From contig NZ_WBMT01000009.1 of NCBI RefSeq assembly GCF_008923185.1, positions 248,001 through 312,000 on the forward strand: a stretch of 64,000 nucleotides of DNA, read 5' to 3'. The notes beneath the pieces are model-generated. The model saw nothing but the letters and a program-made list of their open reading frames with translations, was not told the origin of the DNA and did no database searches. This DNA is from Actinomadura rudentiformis (GTDB lineage Bacteria > Actinomycetota > Actinomycetes > Streptosporangiales > Streptosporangiaceae). Position numbers and translations under genes: made by a program. Of this stretch, positions 16,562 to 24,217 are shown piece after piece (within the stretch, counting starts at the first letter, position 1; each line of letters begins with the position of its first letter).

Positions 16562-17482
16562 TCAGTTGAGATCGGGCATGTCGGCGACCAGTTCGGCGGG
16601 CGGGGCCGTGACGGGGGCGATACCCCAGTCGAAAAGGGTGACGGTGGTCTTGTCACGCGTCTTGGTGGGGGCCTCCACGCTGAACTTCAGCGGTACGTTC
16701 TGGGCGTCGGCCCAGATCTCGTAGGTGAGGGGCTTTCCTGCGACGGCCTTGAGCATGTTGGCCTTCAGCTTGGCGAGATCGGCATCGCTCAGTTTGGCCA
16801 GCTTGTCCACGGACGGGTCGTTCTTGACGCCCAGCCCCTTGGTCACCTGCTGGGCCAGCGCGACGTTCGAGGCGAGATATTTGCGCAGGTCGATCGTTTC
16901 GAGCGCCTTGGCCATGTCGATGCTGACCGTGTAGCGCTGCGCGGGCGTGTCGACGACCTTGTCGGTGACCGGGCCGGCCAGCGTGCCGCCCGAGGCCATC
17001 AGCGCCCTGTGCTGCTCGGTGTCGGCGATGCTGCTCATCGCGCCGACCAGGGCCACCATCAGCTTGGCGAGCGGGTTCTTGGAGTCGGCGGCGAAACGGA
17101 TGAACGTCTTGCCGGGAGCCAGCTGCTCCTTGGGGTCCTTCTCCTCCATGAAGACGGCGTTCTTGGTCTTGATCAGCCGCAACGCCTTACCTTCGGAGGT
17201 CATTTTGATTTCGAGCGCGGGCGTGCCGTTCTCGGTGCTGACCGCGACGGTTCCCTGCGAGCCGTCGCCGGAGTCGACGTTCATCCTGACCGACTTCTTG
17301 TTCTTCAACTGGTTGTGCACCAGACCGGCGACCTCGGCGAGGGCGAGGGTCTTCGGAGCGGTCGAGGTGGAGGCCTTGGCGCCGGGTGTTCCCGAGCCGG
17401 AGCCCGCCGAGTCCGAGCCACCGCAGGCGGTGAGGGAGACGGCGACCAGACCGGCGATCGTGAGGGCGGAGAAATGTCGCAC
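16562..17482 (-). CDS. LppX/LprG-like lipoprotein
   Basis: This 306-residue exported lipoprotein has a signal peptide of about 19 residues and a lipobox with Cys20 (LTACGGSDS). A Ser/Gly/Thr-rich linker follows, then a single domain of the LppX/LprA/LprF/LprG type (core KNKKSVRMNVDSGD, SEGKALRLIKTKNAVFMEE, VDTPAQRYTVSIDMAKAL, LTYEIWADAQNVPLKFSVE). Family members carry hydrophobic molecules such as triacylated lipids across the periplasm. That role is taken from the family and not shown here. The gene stands alone, divergent from the secreted protein gene at 17645. Confidence 0.85.
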   Translation of the reverse strand: MRHFSALTIAGLVAVSLTACGGSDSAGSGSGTPGAKASTSTAPKTLALAEVAGLVHNQLKNKKSVRMNVDSGDGSQGTVAVSTENGTPALEIKMTSEGKALRLIKTKNAVFMEEKDPKEQLAPGKTFIRFAADSKNPLAKLMVALVGAMSSIADTEQHRALMASGGTLAGPVTDKVVDTPAQRYTVSIDMAKALETIDLRKYLASNVALAQQVTKGLGVKNDPSVDKLAKLSDADLAKLKANMLKAVAGKPLTYEIWADAQNVPLKFSVEAPTKTRDKTTVTLFDWGIAPVTAPPAELVADMPDLN

Positions 17483-17524
17483 GCGAAGCTCTTTCCGGAT
17501 GATTGGAGCAAAGTGGCATGTACT

Positions 17525-17537
17525 CGTATCAGATACG
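17525..17537. promoter_or_regulatory. Possible operator between divergent genes
   Basis: CGTATC-A-GATACG is a perfect 13 bp palindrome 43 bp upstream of the lipoprotein start and about 108 bp upstream of the secreted protein start. It is a candidate repressor site, based only on symmetry and location. Confidence 0.35.
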
Positions 17538-17644
17538 TGTCGCGCGAGCGGGGTCTCCGGTTGTCATGTGTGGCGAGATGAACCGACCCGCCATCTTCGG
17601 TAGAAGTGGCAGTGATCACTGAGCTCTTCGAGACGGGGGTTGAG

Positions 17645-18193
17645 ATGAAGGGCATCATCGGGGACCGCCGCTGGCCGGCGCGCACCGCCGCCGGCGCGGT
17701 GGCGGGAATGTCGCTGCTGGTCATCACAGTGCCGGCGGACGCGCGAACGGGGCCCGGGGACACCGGAAAGATCGTGTTCAACTACTCGGCGCCGGACGTC
17801 GCCGACGCGGGCGACAAGGTCACCTGGCGCTGGACGATCAAGAACACCGGGGGTGAGGGCGTCGAGAAGGTGGTGCTCACGCACCGGCTGACTCCGAAAC
17901 TGAAGGTCCGGGCCGTCAGCAAGCCCTGCGTCGTCGCGGAGACCTCGATCCAGTGCCGGTACGGCACGCTGAAGGCCGGGCAGAAGCGGCAGGGCACGCT
18001 GGCGGCCGAGTTGGCGCCCAGCACGTCGGGCACCGTCCAGATCAACGGCCGTGTGACCTGGCAACAGGGCCCGGCAGCGGACCAGGCCCCCAAGAACGGG
18101 GCCGCACAGCCGCCCGCCGACGCTCCGGCGACCAACGTCCAGCCCCCAGCGGGGCAACCCATCACGCCAGGAGCCGTCCCCGCACCTCAATGA
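17645..18193 (+). CDS. Secreted DUF11-like protein
   Basis: The ATG at 17645 (GGGGGTTGAG just upstream) gives a 182-residue protein with a twin-Arg-free signal sequence (about 1-34, AAGAVAGMSLLVITVPADA). It is followed by one immunoglobulin-like DUF11-type domain (about 38-130: KIVFNYSAPDVADAGDKVTW, WTIKNTGGEGVEKVVL, LSTSGTVQINGRVTW-like end). The tail is disordered and Pro/Ala-rich. Two Cys in the domain (KPCVV, IQCRY) could form a disulfide. No LPxTG or membrane anchor is seen, so it is probably released or wall-associated. Function unknown. Confidence 0.75.
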   Translation: MKGIIGDRRWPARTAAGAVAGMSLLVITVPADARTGPGDTGKIVFNYSAPDVADAGDKVTWRWTIKNTGGEGVEKVVLTHRLTPKLKVRAVSKPCVVAETSIQCRYGTLKAGQKRQGTLAAELAPSTSGTVQINGRVTWQQGPAADQAPKNGAAQPPADAPATNVQPPAGQPITPGAVPAPQ

Positions 18194-18244
18194 GGTGCGG
18201 GCACGCACCGTGTCCTCACCAACGATCACGGTCTACCGCTTCTG

Positions 18245-18279
18245 GGCTTCCTCCATCACTTTCTGTGGTGGAGGAAGCC
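18245..18279 (+). terminator. Intrinsic terminator-like hairpin
   Basis: GGCTTCCTCCATCAC (18245-18259) pairs with GTGGTGGAGGAAGCC (18265-18279): 15 bp with one G-T wobble and a five-base loop TTTCT, followed by ATTTGCG. It lies 52 bp after the secreted protein stop and should end that transcript. Confidence 0.75.
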
Positions 18280-18490
18280 ATTTGCGTTCGATCTCGTGCG
18301 CGATTGGGGATTATTGGGGTAGCGGACGGCCTTCTCAGGCGCCACACTGATTTCGGGTTCGGTTCGCCCCTGGGGAGGTCCTCATGGCGGGTGCGCAGGT
18401 GCCGGAGACAATAATCGGGCCTCGGTGGGAGGCGCGCAGATGCGCGTCCGCCGAGGCCAAAGGGAAGCACGCCCCGGTGGAGGGCGTCTG

Positions 18491-19000
18491 ATGCGACAAG
18501 TCCTCCTCCTGAACGCGACGTACGAACCACTCACCACGCTTCCGCTCCGGCGGGCGGTCTGCCTCGTGCTCCGGGAGAAGGCCGACGTCGTTCATCACGA
18601 CACCTCGGGCGCGGTCCTCCATGCGGCGACGATGTCGATCGAGGTCCCCTCCGTCATCCGGCTCCGCCGTTACGTCCGCATCCCGTACCGCACCCGCGTT
18701 CCCCTGACCCGGGCCGCCCTCATGCGGCGCGACAACTTCCGTTGCGCCTACTGCGGCCGCCGGGCCGAGACGATCGACCACGTCCACCCGCGCAGCCGCG
18801 GCGGCAAGCACGTCTGGGAGAACTGCGTCGCCTCCTGCATGTCCTGCAACCACCGCAAGGCCGACCGCCTGCTCGAAGAGCTCGGCTGGACCCTCAGCAT
18901 CACCCCCGGCGTGCCCCGAGGCGCCCACTGGCGCCTGATCGGCGTCATCCACGACGGCGACCCCCAATGGGCCGCCTACGTCACAGAACCAGCTGCCTAG
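18491..19000 (+). CDS. HNH endonuclease-fold protein
   Basis: The ATG at 18491 has GGAGGG 7 nt upstream, and gives a 169-residue protein starting MRQVLLLNATYEPL. The C-terminal half has a complete HNH/zinc-ribbon nuclease core: FRCAYCGRR, TIDHVHPRSRGG, WENCVASCMSCNHRKAD. The four Cys would bind structural zinc and the DH/N/H residues a catalytic metal. This stand-alone form is very widespread in actinobacteria and I believe it corresponds to Rv2469c, close to glbO in mycobacteria. No defence or intein partner is adjacent. It is followed by the fmdB-like gene. Confidence 0.9.
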   Translation: MRQVLLLNATYEPLTTLPLRRAVCLVLREKADVVHHDTSGAVLHAATMSIEVPSVIRLRRYVRIPYRTRVPLTRAALMRRDNFRCAYCGRRAETIDHVHPRSRGGKHVWENCVASCMSCNHRKADRLLEELGWTLSITPGVPRGAHWRLIGVIHDGDPQWAAYVTEPAA

Positions 19001-19040
19001 CGTCCCCCGCCCTAAGGCGCGATGCCCGTATCCTTGGCTT

Positions 19041-19265
19041 GTGCCACGTTATGACTACCGCTGCCGTGCGTGCGGGGCGACCTTCGAGGTGTCCCGCCCG
19101 ATGATCCAGGCCTCCGACCCGGCCTCCTGCCCGGAAGGCCACGACGACACGGTCAAACTGCTCTCCACGGTCGCCGTCACCGGCTCCGGCAAGGCCAGCG
19201 CGCCCGCGCCGCGCCCGAGCTCGGGCGGCGGCGGTGGCTGCTGTGGAGGCGGCTGCTGCGGCTGA
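19041..19265 (+). CDS. FmdB-family zinc-ribbon protein
   Basis: This 74-residue protein starts at a GTG (MPRYDYRCRACG). It has the FmdB zinc-ribbon with CRAC (8-11) and a second, reduced metal-site pair (CPEGH), then a disordered Ala/Pro/Ser/Gly tail ending in a Cys/Gly cluster (GGGGGCCGGGCCG). Proteins of this family are often annotated as regulatory, but their role is not known. It follows the HNH gene by 40 bp. The Cys-rich tail could bind extra metal, which is inference only. Confidence 0.88.
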   Translation: MPRYDYRCRACGATFEVSRPMIQASDPASCPEGHDDTVKLLSTVAVTGSGKASAPAPRPSSGGGGGCCGGGCCG

Positions 19266-19293
19266 CCCCGGCCGTCGCCACCCCGCAACTGCC

Positions 19294-19494
19294 TCAGCCC
19301 GCACGCGAGCGCGTTAACGGGTCGTGAAGCGAGCCGGAGGCGAAGCTTCACGAGAGATCGCGAAGCGATGCCGCGCTCCCACCCGCTACACCCCCCGCCC
19401 AACCGCCCTTTCAAAGGACAAGCTTCGCTTGGCCGCCGCTTTTGCGGTTCGGGGTCCGAGCCGCCAGGCGAGGACCCCGAGGCCGCGAAAGCAA
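19294..19494 (-). repeat. Structured dispersed element, copy 2 (3' of ilvD)
   Basis: Inverted copy of the 12655-12853 element. Read on the minus strand it starts directly after the ilvD stop codon. P1 arms are TCGGGGTCC (19449-19457 on the complement) and GGACCCCGA (19472-19480), with a 14-nt loop differing by one base from copy 1. Five of nine P1 pairs differ from copy 1, all in a compensatory way. P2 (CCGC-AAAA-GCGG), P3 (ATCGC-TTC-GCGAT) and P4 (TCGTGAAGC / GCTTCACGA) are all kept. Confidence 0.85.
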
Positions 19495-21342
19495 TTAATA
19501 GAGCTGGTTGACGTCTCTGGCGGCGCCTGTGGAGGCCGAGGTCGCCATGGCGGCGTAGGCCTGGAGGGCGGCGGAGACGGGGCGCTGGCGGTTTCGGGGG
19601 CGGTAGCCGCCGTTGGCCAGGAGCTTGTCGCGGCGGGCGGCGAGGGTGTCCTGCGGGACGTCCAGATCCAGGACGCGGCGGGGGATGTCGATGACGATCC
19701 GGTCGCCGTTCTCGACCAGGGCGATCACGCCGCCGGCGGCGGCCTCGGGGGAGGCGTGGCCGATGGACAGACCCGAGGTGCCGCCGGAGAAACGGCCGTC
19801 GGTGATCAGGGCGCAGGCCTTGCCGAGGCCGCGGCCCTTCAGGAAGCTCGTCGGGTAGAGCATCTCCTGCATGCCGGGGCCGCCCTTCGGGCCCTCGTAG
19901 CGGATGACGACGACGTCGCCTTCGGTGACCTTGCCGCCGAGGATGCCCTCGACCGCGTCGTCCTGGCTTTCGAAGACCACGGCGGGGCCCTCGAAGGTCC
20001 AGAGCTCCTCCTCGACACCGGCGGTCTTCACGATGGCGCCGTCGGGGGCGATGTTGCCGTAGAGGACGGCCAGGCCGCCGTCGGTGGTGTAGGCGTGCTC
20101 GGCGTCGCGGATGCAGCCGTTCTCGCGGTCGAGGTCCAGCTCGTCCCAGCGGGCGCTCTGGCTGAACGCGGAGGTGCTGCGGACGCCGCCGGGGGCCGCG
20201 TGCCACAGCTCGCGGGCCTCGGGCGTGATCTCCGGGGAACGCACGTCCCAGGCCGCCAGGTGCTCGGGGAGCGAGGACGAGTGGATCGAGGTGACCTGGC
20301 GGTGCAGGAGACCGGCCCGGTCGAGCTCGCCGAGGAGGGCGGGGATGCCGCCGGCGCGGTGGCAGTCCTCGACGTGGTACTTGCCGGTCGCGGGCGCCAG
20401 CTTGCAGATGCAGGGGACGCGCCGGGAGAGCTCGTCGATCTCCTTGAGGCCGAAGTCGACGCCGCCTTCGACGGCGGCGGCCAGCAGGTGCAGGATCGTG
20501 TTGGTCGAGCCGCCCATCGCGATGTCGAGGACCATGGCGTTCTCGAACGCGTCCTTGGTCGCGATGTTGAGCGGGAGGACGCTCTGGTCGTCCTGCTCGT
20601 AGTAGCGGCGGGCGATCTCGACCACGGTCCGGCCGGCGTCCTGGTAGAGCGCCTTGCGGGCGGTGTGGGTCGCCAGGATCGTGCCGTTGCCGGGGAGGGA
20701 CAGGCCGATGGCCTCGGTCAGGCAGTTCATCGAGTTGGCGGTGAACATGCCCGAGCAGGAGCCGCAGGTCGGGCAGGCGTTCTCCTCCATCTCGGCGAGG
20801 GTCTCCTCGGACACCGACTCGTCGGCGGCGGCGATCATGGGGTCGATCAGGTCGAGCTTGTTGCCGTTGTGCACGCCGCTGACGGGCTTGCCGGCCTCCA
20901 TCGGGCCGCCCGACACGAAGACCGTGGGGATGTTGAGGCGGAGCGCCGCCAGCAGCATGCCCGGGGTGATCTTGTCGCAGTTGGACACGCAGATCACCGC
21001 GTCGGCGCAGTGGGCGTTGACCATGTACTCGACCGCGTCGGCGATCAGCTCGCGCGAGGGCAGCGAGTAGAGCATGCCGCCGTGGCCCATGGCGATGCCG
21101 TCGTCGACCGCGATCGTGTTGAACTCCCGGGGGATGCCGCCGGCCTCGCGGACCGCGCCCGCGACCACGTCGCCGACCTCGCGCAGGTGCACGTGGCCCG
21201 GGACGAACTGGGTGAAGCTGTTGGCCACGGCCACGATCGGCTTGCCGAAGTCCTCCCGCGCCACGCCCGTGGCACGGAGCAGGGCGCGCGCGCCCGCCAT
21301 GTTCCTGCCGTGGGTGACCGTACGTGACCTGAGCGGGGGCAT
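19495..21342 (-). CDS. ilvD: Dihydroxy-acid dehydratase
   Basis: This 615-residue enzyme converts dihydroxy-isovalerate and dihydroxy-methylvalerate to the keto acids of valine and isoleucine synthesis. I chose the ATG at 21342 (MPPLRSRTVTHGRNMAG; GGGAGAGG upstream) as it gives the standard length; the frame is open 46 codons further out. Cluster-binding motifs are seen: CDKITPG with Cys122, and CPTCGSCSGMF (190-200). The active-site region DGRFSGGTSG and the C-terminal PRRVLDLDV are also present. Length and motifs match the long 4Fe-4S (E. coli-like) type. No other ilv gene is near. The stop codon is followed at once by the structured element. Confidence 0.96.
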   Translation of the reverse strand: MPPLRSRTVTHGRNMAGARALLRATGVAREDFGKPIVAVANSFTQFVPGHVHLREVGDVVAGAVREAGGIPREFNTIAVDDGIAMGHGGMLYSLPSRELIADAVEYMVNAHCADAVICVSNCDKITPGMLLAALRLNIPTVFVSGGPMEAGKPVSGVHNGNKLDLIDPMIAAADESVSEETLAEMEENACPTCGSCSGMFTANSMNCLTEAIGLSLPGNGTILATHTARKALYQDAGRTVVEIARRYYEQDDQSVLPLNIATKDAFENAMVLDIAMGGSTNTILHLLAAAVEGGVDFGLKEIDELSRRVPCICKLAPATGKYHVEDCHRAGGIPALLGELDRAGLLHRQVTSIHSSSLPEHLAAWDVRSPEITPEARELWHAAPGGVRSTSAFSQSARWDELDLDRENGCIRDAEHAYTTDGGLAVLYGNIAPDGAIVKTAGVEEELWTFEGPAVVFESQDDAVEGILGGKVTEGDVVVIRYEGPKGGPGMQEMLYPTSFLKGRGLGKACALITDGRFSGGTSGLSIGHASPEAAAGGVIALVENGDRIVIDIPRRVLDLDVPQDTLAARRDKLLANGGYRPRNRQRPVSAALQAYAAMATSASTGAARDVNQLY

Positions 21343-21702
21343 AGGGACCTCTCCCAACATCTGCGAGCCGTACCCAAGATCGTATGCGTTGATCAGGGCT
21401 TTTGATGGATGTCGCAGCGGCGGATCGCGGCGCTGCCATGCCGGCCCGGCAGAGGTCCTGGGGGGTCGGCGTCGACTCATCCGAGCTTACCAACCTGGGG
21501 GAACAGAAAACGCCGGGGGCGGGAGCCGCGCCCTGCCGGCGTTGGGGAGACGCGGACACCGAGGAAGGTGGAGCGGGCACCCCGCCGTGCGAGGTGCCCC
21601 TCCGGCTCCGGTACCCACGAGGGGTTTCCGATCGCTGGGGGCTCGTCGTTGAGCCGTCCGACGCGGCTGCGCCGGCTTGTCAGGCTGCCTGGCCGCGCCG
21701 GG
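21343..21702. promoter_or_regulatory. Gene-free region upstream of ilvD
   Basis: About 360 bp between the NERD stop and the ilvD start. It contains the T-tract hairpin at 21509-21543 and a second hairpin GGGCACC/GGTGCCC at 21575-21599. I see no T-box or leader peptide and no convincing gene. Confidence 0.5.
21509..21543 (-). terminator. Hairpin with T-tract between NERD gene and ilvD
   Basis: On the minus strand AACGCCGG pairs with CCGGCGTT across a GC-rich 19-nt loop with further inner pairing, followed by TTTTCTGTT. It is a good intrinsic terminator for the NERD gene, about 160 bp after its stop. It is also about 167 nt before the ilvD start, so an attenuator role is possible, but I found no Ile/Val/Leu-rich leader peptide. 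Confidence 0.65.
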
Positions 21703-22509
21703 TCAGGCCGCTTCCTGTTCCTGTGGATACTTCGGGGGCAGCGCCTTCTCAGCGGCCTTGAAGATCCGCTGAACGTCGGTCTCGGTCAGGACCTTGGGCC
21801 GCCGGCGCAGGTAGCCCTTGGCCCGGTTGCCCGCGTAGACGTCCACGTCCCGGACCCGCATGACCTTCCACGGGATGGACGGGCCGTAGATCGCCACGGA
21901 CGCCTGCACCGGCACCTCGAAGCCGACTCGCTCCTCGAGGGCCTTGGCCGCCTGCTCGGCCTCCCACCGCGCCTCGTCCAGCCGGTCCTTCTTGTTGAAG
22001 GGCCCGTGGAAGAGCTTGCGGTGCGAGAGGGTCCGCACCGGAAGGCGCTTGTCCCATTTCTCCGAGTCGATGGCGTAGACGCCGCTCGGGCCGATCACCA
22101 GGTGATCGATCCGGCCGTCGCTGACGCCCTCGTCGTCCATCGGGACGGCGCGCGCGTGCAGGACGAGATACCCGTTCTTCTGCAGGGCCTTGAGCTGCCG
22201 CTCCGTGCGTCGCTCGGCGGCTGACGACTTCTGCCAGGCCGTGACGCTGGAGTTCATGCGGGCCTTGCGGACCGTGTCGACGATGACCGCCACGACCGCG
22301 GCGGTGATCCCGATCCTGATGTCGAAGACGACGGCGAAGAGCACGCCGATGACCAACGCGACGGCGCCGCGTACGATCCATCGGCGGATCTGGGGGTTGT
22401 TGAGCATGTCACCGTAGGTTTGTGGCTGCTGGTCGACACCGCGTTTGAGGGGTGTCTCATGGGGCTGACCACGAGCCTCCTGGCTATTGCCCCGCTCCAT
22501 GATGGCCAT
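21703..22509 (-). CDS. Membrane-anchored NERD-domain protein
   Basis: This 268-residue protein has a basic N terminus, two closely spaced membrane segments (about 46-62 and 64-80: VRGAVALVIGVLFAVVF, IGITAAVVAVIVDTV), and a cytosolic NERD (nuclease-related) domain at about 98-210. The NERD domain carries the fold's acidic/Glu-Lys signature (GRIDHLVIGPSGVYAIDSEKWDKR). NERD domains resemble restriction-endonuclease-like folds; nuclease activity of this branch is unproven. The first ATG (22509) has GGAGCG upstream. It is alone on its strand and divergent from the amidase gene. Confidence 0.85.
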   Translation of the reverse strand: MAIMERGNSQEARGQPHETPLKRGVDQQPQTYGDMLNNPQIRRWIVRGAVALVIGVLFAVVFDIRIGITAAVVAVIVDTVRKARMNSSVTAWQKSSAAERRTERQLKALQKNGYLVLHARAVPMDDEGVSDGRIDHLVIGPSGVYAIDSEKWDKRLPVRTLSHRKLFHGPFNKKDRLDEARWEAEQAAKALEERVGFEVPVQASVAIYGPSIPWKVMRVRDVDVYAGNRAKGYLRRRPKVLTETDVQRIFKAAEKALPPKYPQEQEAA

Positions 22510-22735
22510 GAGCTACGCTCCGTATCCCTTTCTCGCGGGAAGCATGATCCTCTGTGCGCAGAGTAATGATTCCAGCGGTTGGCGACTAGTCATGTCGGGT
22601 TAATACTTTTGTCGCCGCGACTGGGTGGTTCACGGGTGTGGTGTCCGGGTAGGTTTGTTTCTATCCCCTCTTCTTCGGCGTACCTTCGGATGCCATCTTT
22701 GATGCTCGCGCATCCGGCGTCTACCGTTCGGCGGT

Positions 22736-24175
22736 GTGACGCATACCCATGACCTCACCGCCCACGCCCTCGCCGCGGCCGTCCGCGCACGGGATCTTTC
22801 CCCGGTCGAGATCGTCGATCACTATCTGGAACGCATTGAGCGGGTAAATCCCCAGGTCGGCGCCTATATCACGGTGACCGCGGAGCTCGCCCGGGAGCAG
22901 GCCGTCCGGGCCGAGAAGCAGGTGATGGACGCCTCGGATCCCGCGACGCTGCCGCCCCTCCACGGGGTGCCGGTGCCGATCAAGGACCTGAACATGGTGA
23001 ACGGCGTGCGAGTTACTCTTGGATCGGAAGTTTTTGCCGATCTGACCGGTTTCGCCGACGACAATGTTGTGGTACTGCTCAGGCAAGCGGGCTCTGTCCT
23101 TTTGGGCAAGACCTCCACACCCGAATTCGGTCTTCCCTGTTATACGGAAAATGCGGTGGCGCCGCCCGCCCGCACTCCCTGGGATCTGTCCCGATCGGCG
23201 GGTGGCTCCAGCGGCGGCGCGGCCGCGGCGGTCGCCGCCGGGCTGGCGCCGGTCGCGCAGGGCAGCGACGGCGGCGGCTCCATCAGGATCCCCAGCAGCG
23301 CCTGCGGCCTCTTCGGCATCAAGCCCACCCGCGGCAGGATCTCGCAGGGTCCGATCGTCCCCGACCTGTTCGGTCTGGCGACGAACGGCCCGATCGCCCG
23401 GACCGTGCGCGACGCCGCCATGCTCCTGGACGTCATGGCCGTCCCCATGCCCGGCGACCTCTACCGGGCGCCCGCCGTCGAGGGGACGTTCCTGGAGTAC
23501 GCCGACCGCCCGCCCGGCCGTCTCAAGATCGCACGCAGTATCGAGCCGGCCGTCCCCGGGGCCGAGGTCCATCCCGACTGCGTCGCCGCCTATGACGCCG
23601 CCACGGCGTTGCTGGTCGAACTCGGCCACGAGGTCGTCGAGCTGCCCACGGTGCTCGGACCCGACCTCGTGCCGCACTTCGAGCTGCTGTGGGGCGTCAT
23701 GGCCACGCTCACGCCCGTTCCCCCCGAATCGGAGCATCTCCTCCAGCCGCTCACCCGCTGGTTGCGCGAGCGCGGCGACGCCACGTCCGCCCCTGACCTC
23801 TTCCGGGCGCACGCCCTGCTCCAGGCCGCCCTCCGCGCCGCGTTCCCGATCATGAACGAGTACGACGCGATCCTGCACCCGACCCTCGCCCAGCCGCCGG
23901 CGCCCATCGGGTACTTCCACGATCAGGAGCCCGCCGAGAACTTCGAACGCCAGAAGCGCTTCACCCCGTTCTGCGCCGCGTACAACATCTCCGGGCAGCC
24001 CGCCGTCAACGTCCCGCTGCATTGGACGGACGGCGATGAGAACGGGCAGAGCCTTCCGATCGGCGTGATGCTCGCCGGGCGCCTGGGCGGCGAGGGCACG
24101 CTGATCTCCCTCGCCGCCCAGCTGGAGGAGGCCCGTCCCTGGATCGACCGCAAACCTGCAGTGTGGGAGGCCTGA
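22736..24175 (+). CDS. Amidase (amidase-signature family)
   Basis: This 479-residue protein begins at GTG and belongs to the amidase signature family, which hydrolyses carboxamides. The Ser-cisSer-Lys triad is visible: Lys in PVPIKDLNMV (about 84), cis-Ser and nucleophile Ser in the Gly/Ser loop (RSAGGSSGGAAAA and GSDGGGSIRIPSS). The C-terminal region (CAAYNISGQPAVNVPL) is complete. No GatB/GatC genes are near, so it is not a clear GatA. The natural substrate is unknown. A second family member is encoded at 39981-41390. malQ follows after about 40 bp on the same strand. Confidence 0.92.
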   Translation: MTHTHDLTAHALAAAVRARDLSPVEIVDHYLERIERVNPQVGAYITVTAELAREQAVRAEKQVMDASDPATLPPLHGVPVPIKDLNMVNGVRVTLGSEVFADLTGFADDNVVVLLRQAGSVLLGKTSTPEFGLPCYTENAVAPPARTPWDLSRSAGGSSGGAAAAVAAGLAPVAQGSDGGGSIRIPSSACGLFGIKPTRGRISQGPIVPDLFGLATNGPIARTVRDAAMLLDVMAVPMPGDLYRAPAVEGTFLEYADRPPGRLKIARSIEPAVPGAEVHPDCVAAYDAATALLVELGHEVVELPTVLGPDLVPHFELLWGVMATLTPVPPESEHLLQPLTRWLRERGDATSAPDLFRAHALLQAALRAAFPIMNEYDAILHPTLAQPPAPIGYFHDQEPAENFERQKRFTPFCAAYNISGQPAVNVPLHWTDGDENGQSLPIGVMLAGRLGGEGTLISLAAQLEEARPWIDRKPAVWEA

Positions 24176-24217
24176 AGTCCCCGGCATCGGTCCGGCTTCT
24201 CGGGGAATGGTCGGAGC

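Noticed and set aside
14492..17581. A very long plus-strand open frame opposite the prolyl oligopeptidase and lipoprotein genes
   Set aside because: It is the antisense frame of two well-supported genes with standard motifs, common in high-GC DNA.
12655..19494. Composite transposon bounded by inverted repeats
   Set aside because: The inverted copies lack transposase, terminal repeats and target duplications, each is placed at a gene 3' end in sense orientation, and the enclosed genes include conserved housekeeping-type genes.
19055..21580. A long minus-strand frame overlapping ilvD
   Set aside because: It is a shifted frame of ilvD with an Arg/Pro-rich product; the correct frame carries all DHAD motifs.
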